Of a stretch of DNA of 64,000 nt, positions 61,518-64,000 are shown piece by piece; the first letter of the stretch is position 1, and each line of letters starts with the position of its first letter. Position numbers and translations under genes: made by a program. Location of the stretch: positions 496,001 to 560,000 of the forward strand of contig JAOSKN010000003.1 in the NCBI GenBank assembly GCA_027493525.1, read 5' to 3'. The notes beneath the pieces were generated by a model. That model searched no databases and was not told the DNA's origin. It was given only the letters and a program-made list of their open reading frames with translations. This DNA comes from Planctomycetota bacterium. Its GTDB lineage: Bacteria > Planctomycetota > SZUA-567 > H5-PLA8.

Positions 61518-63044
61518 ATGGCACGCCCAGAACGCCCCAACATCCTCTGGATCATGTCCGACCAACATCGCGCCGACGCGCTCGGCTCGGTCGCGCCCTG
61601 GATGCACACGCCGAACCTCGACCGGCTGGCCGGCGAGGGCGTCCAGATGCGGCGCATGTTCGCGCAGTCTCCCGTGTGCGTGCCGAGCCGCTGCAATTTC
61701 GTGACCGGCCGCTACCCCCACGCCCACCGCGTCCGCGAAAACAACGCGAACCTCAATCCCGGCGAGCCGCACCTCTTCCGGATCCTGAAGGCTCAAGGCT
61801 ACCGCACGGGTCTGGTCGGCAAGAACCACATGTTCTATCCGCGCGACATGGCGCCGCTGGATATCGGTCCGCCCGATCCCAAGAACGGCGGCACCCCCGG
61901 GTGGGACGCCCATATCAAGGCCATCCGCGAGGACATGTTCAACGTGGGCAGTTGGGCGGGCGCGCGGTTCCACGACTTGCCGGAGGAGCATTCGAGCACG
62001 CATAAGATTGCCGCTCAGGGCATCGAGGCCCTCGAACAATTCGCGAAGGGCGGCAACCCCTTCTTCCTGTGGCTCAGCTTCCACGACCCGCACGCGCCGC
62101 ATACGGTCCCGCGCCGCTTTGCCGAGCGCTACCCGCCCGACAAGCTGCCGCTCGACGCGAGCCTCGTCGGCAAGACCGAAGGGCATGAGGTCTCGAGCAA
62201 GTCCACGCGCATGCGGATCAAGCGCCAGGCGCAGCTCATGGACGGCGCGACCGAGGAGAACCTTCGCAATTACATCGCCGTGTATTCCTCCATGATCAGC
62301 TACGTGGACGAGAAGATCGGGACGGTCCTGGAACGGCTGGAGGAACTCGGCCTGCGCGAGAATACGCTTGTCGTCTACGTCTCCGACCACGGCGACTTCC
62401 GCGCCGACCATGGGATGGTCAAGAAAGACCTCGTGCTTTACGACTGCCTGCTGAACGTCCCTTGCCTGCTGCGCTATCCGGGCGTGCTGCCGGAACGAAA
62501 GGTCACGCATGCGCTGGCCGAACAGATCGACCTGCATCCCACGCTCTGCCATTACGCCGGGGCCGACGTGCCCAAAGGCGTGCAGGGGCTCTCGCTTCAT
62601 GCGCTCCTCGAAGGGCAGACGGACACGCACCGCGAGGAGGTCCACGCGGAAATCTGCCCGCCGCTCTTTCAGAACCCCTATACCGACTACCGGGCATTCA
62701 TCGAAGCCTGGCGCGAAAGCCGCACGGTCGAGGGGCATCCGCTGCGCCATTCCGCGCCCTTCAATGTGCCCGGCGACCACGTGAAGATGCTCCGCACGCG
62801 CGACCGGAAATTCATCTGGTACAAGCACGGCGAGGAGGAACTGTACGACCTCGAAGCCGACCCCGGCGAGCGGCGCAACCTGATCGCCGATCCCAAGCGC
62901 CGCGCCGAGGCCTCCGACCTCCGCGCGCGCCTCTTCGACTGGTACATCCGCGCCGAAGACCCCCGCGACGCCATGGACGACCGCGACATCGCACGCGCCC
63001 TGCCCTGGAGCGAGCCGCTTGTGGCCTGGGAGCCCAAGAAATGA
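61518..63044 (+). CDS. Sulfatase (S1 family, formylglycine type)
   Basis: The 508-residue protein has CCGGAGC upstream. It opens with NILWIMSDQHRADALGS (metal Asp pair). The signature PVCVPSRCNFVTGRYPHAH holds the C-x-P-x-R cysteine that becomes formylglycine. GKNHMFYP, FLWLSFHDPHAPH and VYVSDHGDFRADHGMVKKD complete the active site. No signal peptide is visible from this start, so it is probably cytoplasmic. It hydrolyses a sulfate ester or possibly a phosphonate-type ester; relatives act on sugars. No formylglycine-generating enzyme gene is in the window. Confidence 0.92.
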   Translation: MARPERPNILWIMSDQHRADALGSVAPWMHTPNLDRLAGEGVQMRRMFAQSPVCVPSRCNFVTGRYPHAHRVRENNANLNPGEPHLFRILKAQGYRTGLVGKNHMFYPRDMAPLDIGPPDPKNGGTPGWDAHIKAIREDMFNVGSWAGARFHDLPEEHSSTHKIAAQGIEALEQFAKGGNPFFLWLSFHDPHAPHTVPRRFAERYPPDKLPLDASLVGKTEGHEVSSKSTRMRIKRQAQLMDGATEENLRNYIAVYSSMISYVDEKIGTVLERLEELGLRENTLVVYVSDHGDFRADHGMVKKDLVLYDCLLNVPCLLRYPGVLPERKVTHALAEQIDLHPTLCHYAGADVPKGVQGLSLHALLEGQTDTHREEVHAEICPPLFQNPYTDYRAFIEAWRESRTVEGHPLRHSAPFNVPGDHVKMLRTRDRKFIWYKHGEEELYDLEADPGERRNLIADPKRRAEASDLRARLFDWYIRAEDPRDAMDDRDIARALPWSEPLVAWEPKK

Positions 63045-63046
63045 AC

Positions 63047-63182
63047 GCGGATTGCGGAATGCGAATTTCGGAATGAACGACTGAGCGAGGCGCCTCTCTT
63101 CCATTCCACCTTTCGAGTGTCGTGTGCCGTATTTGCGCCTGTTTGCAGTTTACCGTTTACCACTCACCGATTACCGTGCACT
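63047..63182. repeat. Degenerate heptanucleotide repeats
   Basis: Four heptads GCGGATT GCGGAAT GCGAATT TCGGAAT (63047-63074) and six more GTTTGCA GTTTACC GTTTACC ACTCACC GATTACC GTGCACT (63141-63182) keep a strict period of seven with drifting sequence. They fill the gap between the sulfatase stop and ftsY, here between genes on the same strand. Confidence 0.65.
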
Positions 63183-63222
63183 CCCTAACGCCCAGCGATA
63201 CGCGGAGCCTTGCCCGTGGCCT

Positions 63223-64000
63223 TTGGATTTTTTCAAGAAGCTCAAAGAGACCGTCGTCGGCGTCGCCAAGAAGGCCACCGAGGCGCTCAAGACCGGCGTG
63301 CAGAAGACCGCCAAGGTTCTGCGCGGCGGGTTCGACCTGCTCGTCGGGCGCAAGCTCGGCGATGAGGAATGCGAGGAACTCCGCGCGACCCTGATCGGAG
63401 CCGACCTGGGGCCGCACCTGGCCGAGGATCTCGTGGCCAAGGCGCAGGAGGCCTTCCGCGGGCGCGCGATCGAGTCGGCCGACCAGATCGCCATCTTCCT
63501 GAAGGACGAACTGAAGCGCCAGTTTCCGCCGCAGGACGCCGCGCCTCTTTTCGCCGACGAACCGCCCACGGTGATCCTGATCGTGGGGGTCAACGGGAGC
63601 GGCAAGACGACCAGCACCGCCAAGCTTGCGCATTTCTACAAGCAGCAGGGGCAGAAGGTGCTCCTGGCCGCCGCCGACACCTTTCGCGCGGCGGCGGTGG
63701 AGCAGTTGACGATGTGGTCCGAGCGCGTCGGGGTCGAGATCGTCAAAGGCCAGCAGGGCGCCAAGCCCGACAGCGTCGCCTACACCGCCTGCGAGAAGGC
63801 CGTCGCTCAGAAGTTCGACCTGGTTCTGATCGATACCGCCGGGCGGCTGCACAACAAGAAAAACCTGATGGACGAACTGGAAAAGATCTCGCGCGTGATC
63901 AAGAAAAAGGTGCCCAGCGGCCCGCACGAGGTCCTGCTGGTGCTCGACGGCACAACCGGGCAGAACGCGGTCCGTCAGGCCGAGGTCTTCACCGAGGGCG
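63223..64000 (+). CDS. ftsY: Signal recognition particle receptor FtsY (partial, runs off right edge)
   Basis: The frame is open to the window end, which is why the track omits it. The NG domain shows VGRKLGDEECEELRATLIGAD, P-loop IVGVNGSGKTTSTAKL, DTFRAAAVEQL, KPDSVAYTACEKA and DTAGRLHNKKNLMDEL, the last two diagnostic of FtsY rather than Ffh. It is the SRP receptor GTPase. The start is uncertain. TTG 63223 gives MDFFKKLKETVVG. GTG 63216, which has GGAG eight bases upstream, would give MAFGFFKKLKET if the T6 run at 63228-63233 had five Ts. Confidence 0.88.
   Translation, partial: MDFFKKLKETVVGVAKKATEALKTGVQKTAKVLRGGFDLLVGRKLGDEECEELRATLIGADLGPHLAEDLVAKAQEAFRGRAIESADQIAIFLKDELKRQFPPQDAAPLFADEPPTVILIVGVNGSGKTTSTAKLAHFYKQQGQKVLLAAADTFRAAAVEQLTMWSERVGVEIVKGQQGAKPDSVAYTACEKAVAQKFDLVLIDTAGRLHNKKNLMDELEKISRVIKKKVPSGPHEVLLVLDGTTGQNAVRQAEVFTEG

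Overview
This is a strongly GC-rich window from a Gram-negative bacterium. It most resembles Planctomycetota or a neighbouring candidate phylum such as Hydrogenedentota or Sumerlaeota. That placement is inferred from gene content, not from a marker gene. The content includes a formylglycine-type sulfatase, two Gfo/Idh/MocA dehydrogenases, two sugar-isomerase-like TIM barrels, a DUF1844 protein, a phytanoyl-CoA dioxygenase between AraC regulators, large secreted repeat proteins, an LpxL-type lipid A acyltransferase and a bacterial histone. The sequence looks like an unpolished (possibly metagenomic) assembly. Six genes are broken by a single-base change at a short homopolymer, and each becomes full length when one base is restored or removed.

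Layout. 0-9 kb: a membrane glycosyltransferase, a small basic protein, a giant secreted metzincin protease, a thioredoxin-like lipoprotein, and a TIM-barrel/oxidoreductase pair. 9.5-13.3 kb: an AT-richer mobile patch holding an Rhs C-terminal fragment with a DUF4279 immunity gene, a possible toxin-antitoxin pair, an integrase fragment, an unknown AT-rich gene and an IS110-like remnant. 13.4-18.6 kb: a polysaccharide deacetylase, two parS-like palindromes, and the AraC / PhyH / AraC group. 18.6-23.7 kb: two tandem paralogous secreted beta-helix proteins separated by an IS481-type fragment. 23.8-28.7 kb: a fused 2-oxoacid dehydrogenase E1, a rhomboid protease, a divergent argininosuccinate synthase and the histone gene. 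28.7-32.8 kb: a minus-strand run of LpxL acyltransferase, GT2, protein-isoaspartate methyltransferase and a membrane-anchored unknown. 33-41 kb: an oxidoreductase plus phosphodiesterase pair, DUF1844 plus TIM barrel, NifS, a methyltransferase and a YbjN-like protein. 42-46 kb: a translationally coupled operon of RibF, an FMN-binding-type exported protein and a metallophosphatase/thioredoxin multidomain protein. 46.4-48.5 kb: an ECF sigma factor in frame with a serpin. 48.8-54.1 kb: a complete livKHMGF branched-chain amino acid ABC transporter. 54-64 kb: an LplT-like transporter, a DUF11-repeat secreted protein, small proteins, an RmlC-like/GT/VOC group, a sulfatase and the start of ftsY.

The most unusual signals are these. 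(1) Heptanucleotide tandem or inverted repeats, different in sequence at each place, sit mainly between convergent genes. (2) The secreted protease and the DUF11 protein, 50 kb apart, share a C-terminal module of about 270 residues. (3) A sigma factor is continuous in frame with a serpin. (4) There is a single-domain bacterial histone. (5) A flavin/thiol operon runs as ribF, FMN-binding, metallophosphatase-thioredoxin. (6) Two parS-like palindromes lie close together. No rRNA, tRNA or CRISPR array was recognised.
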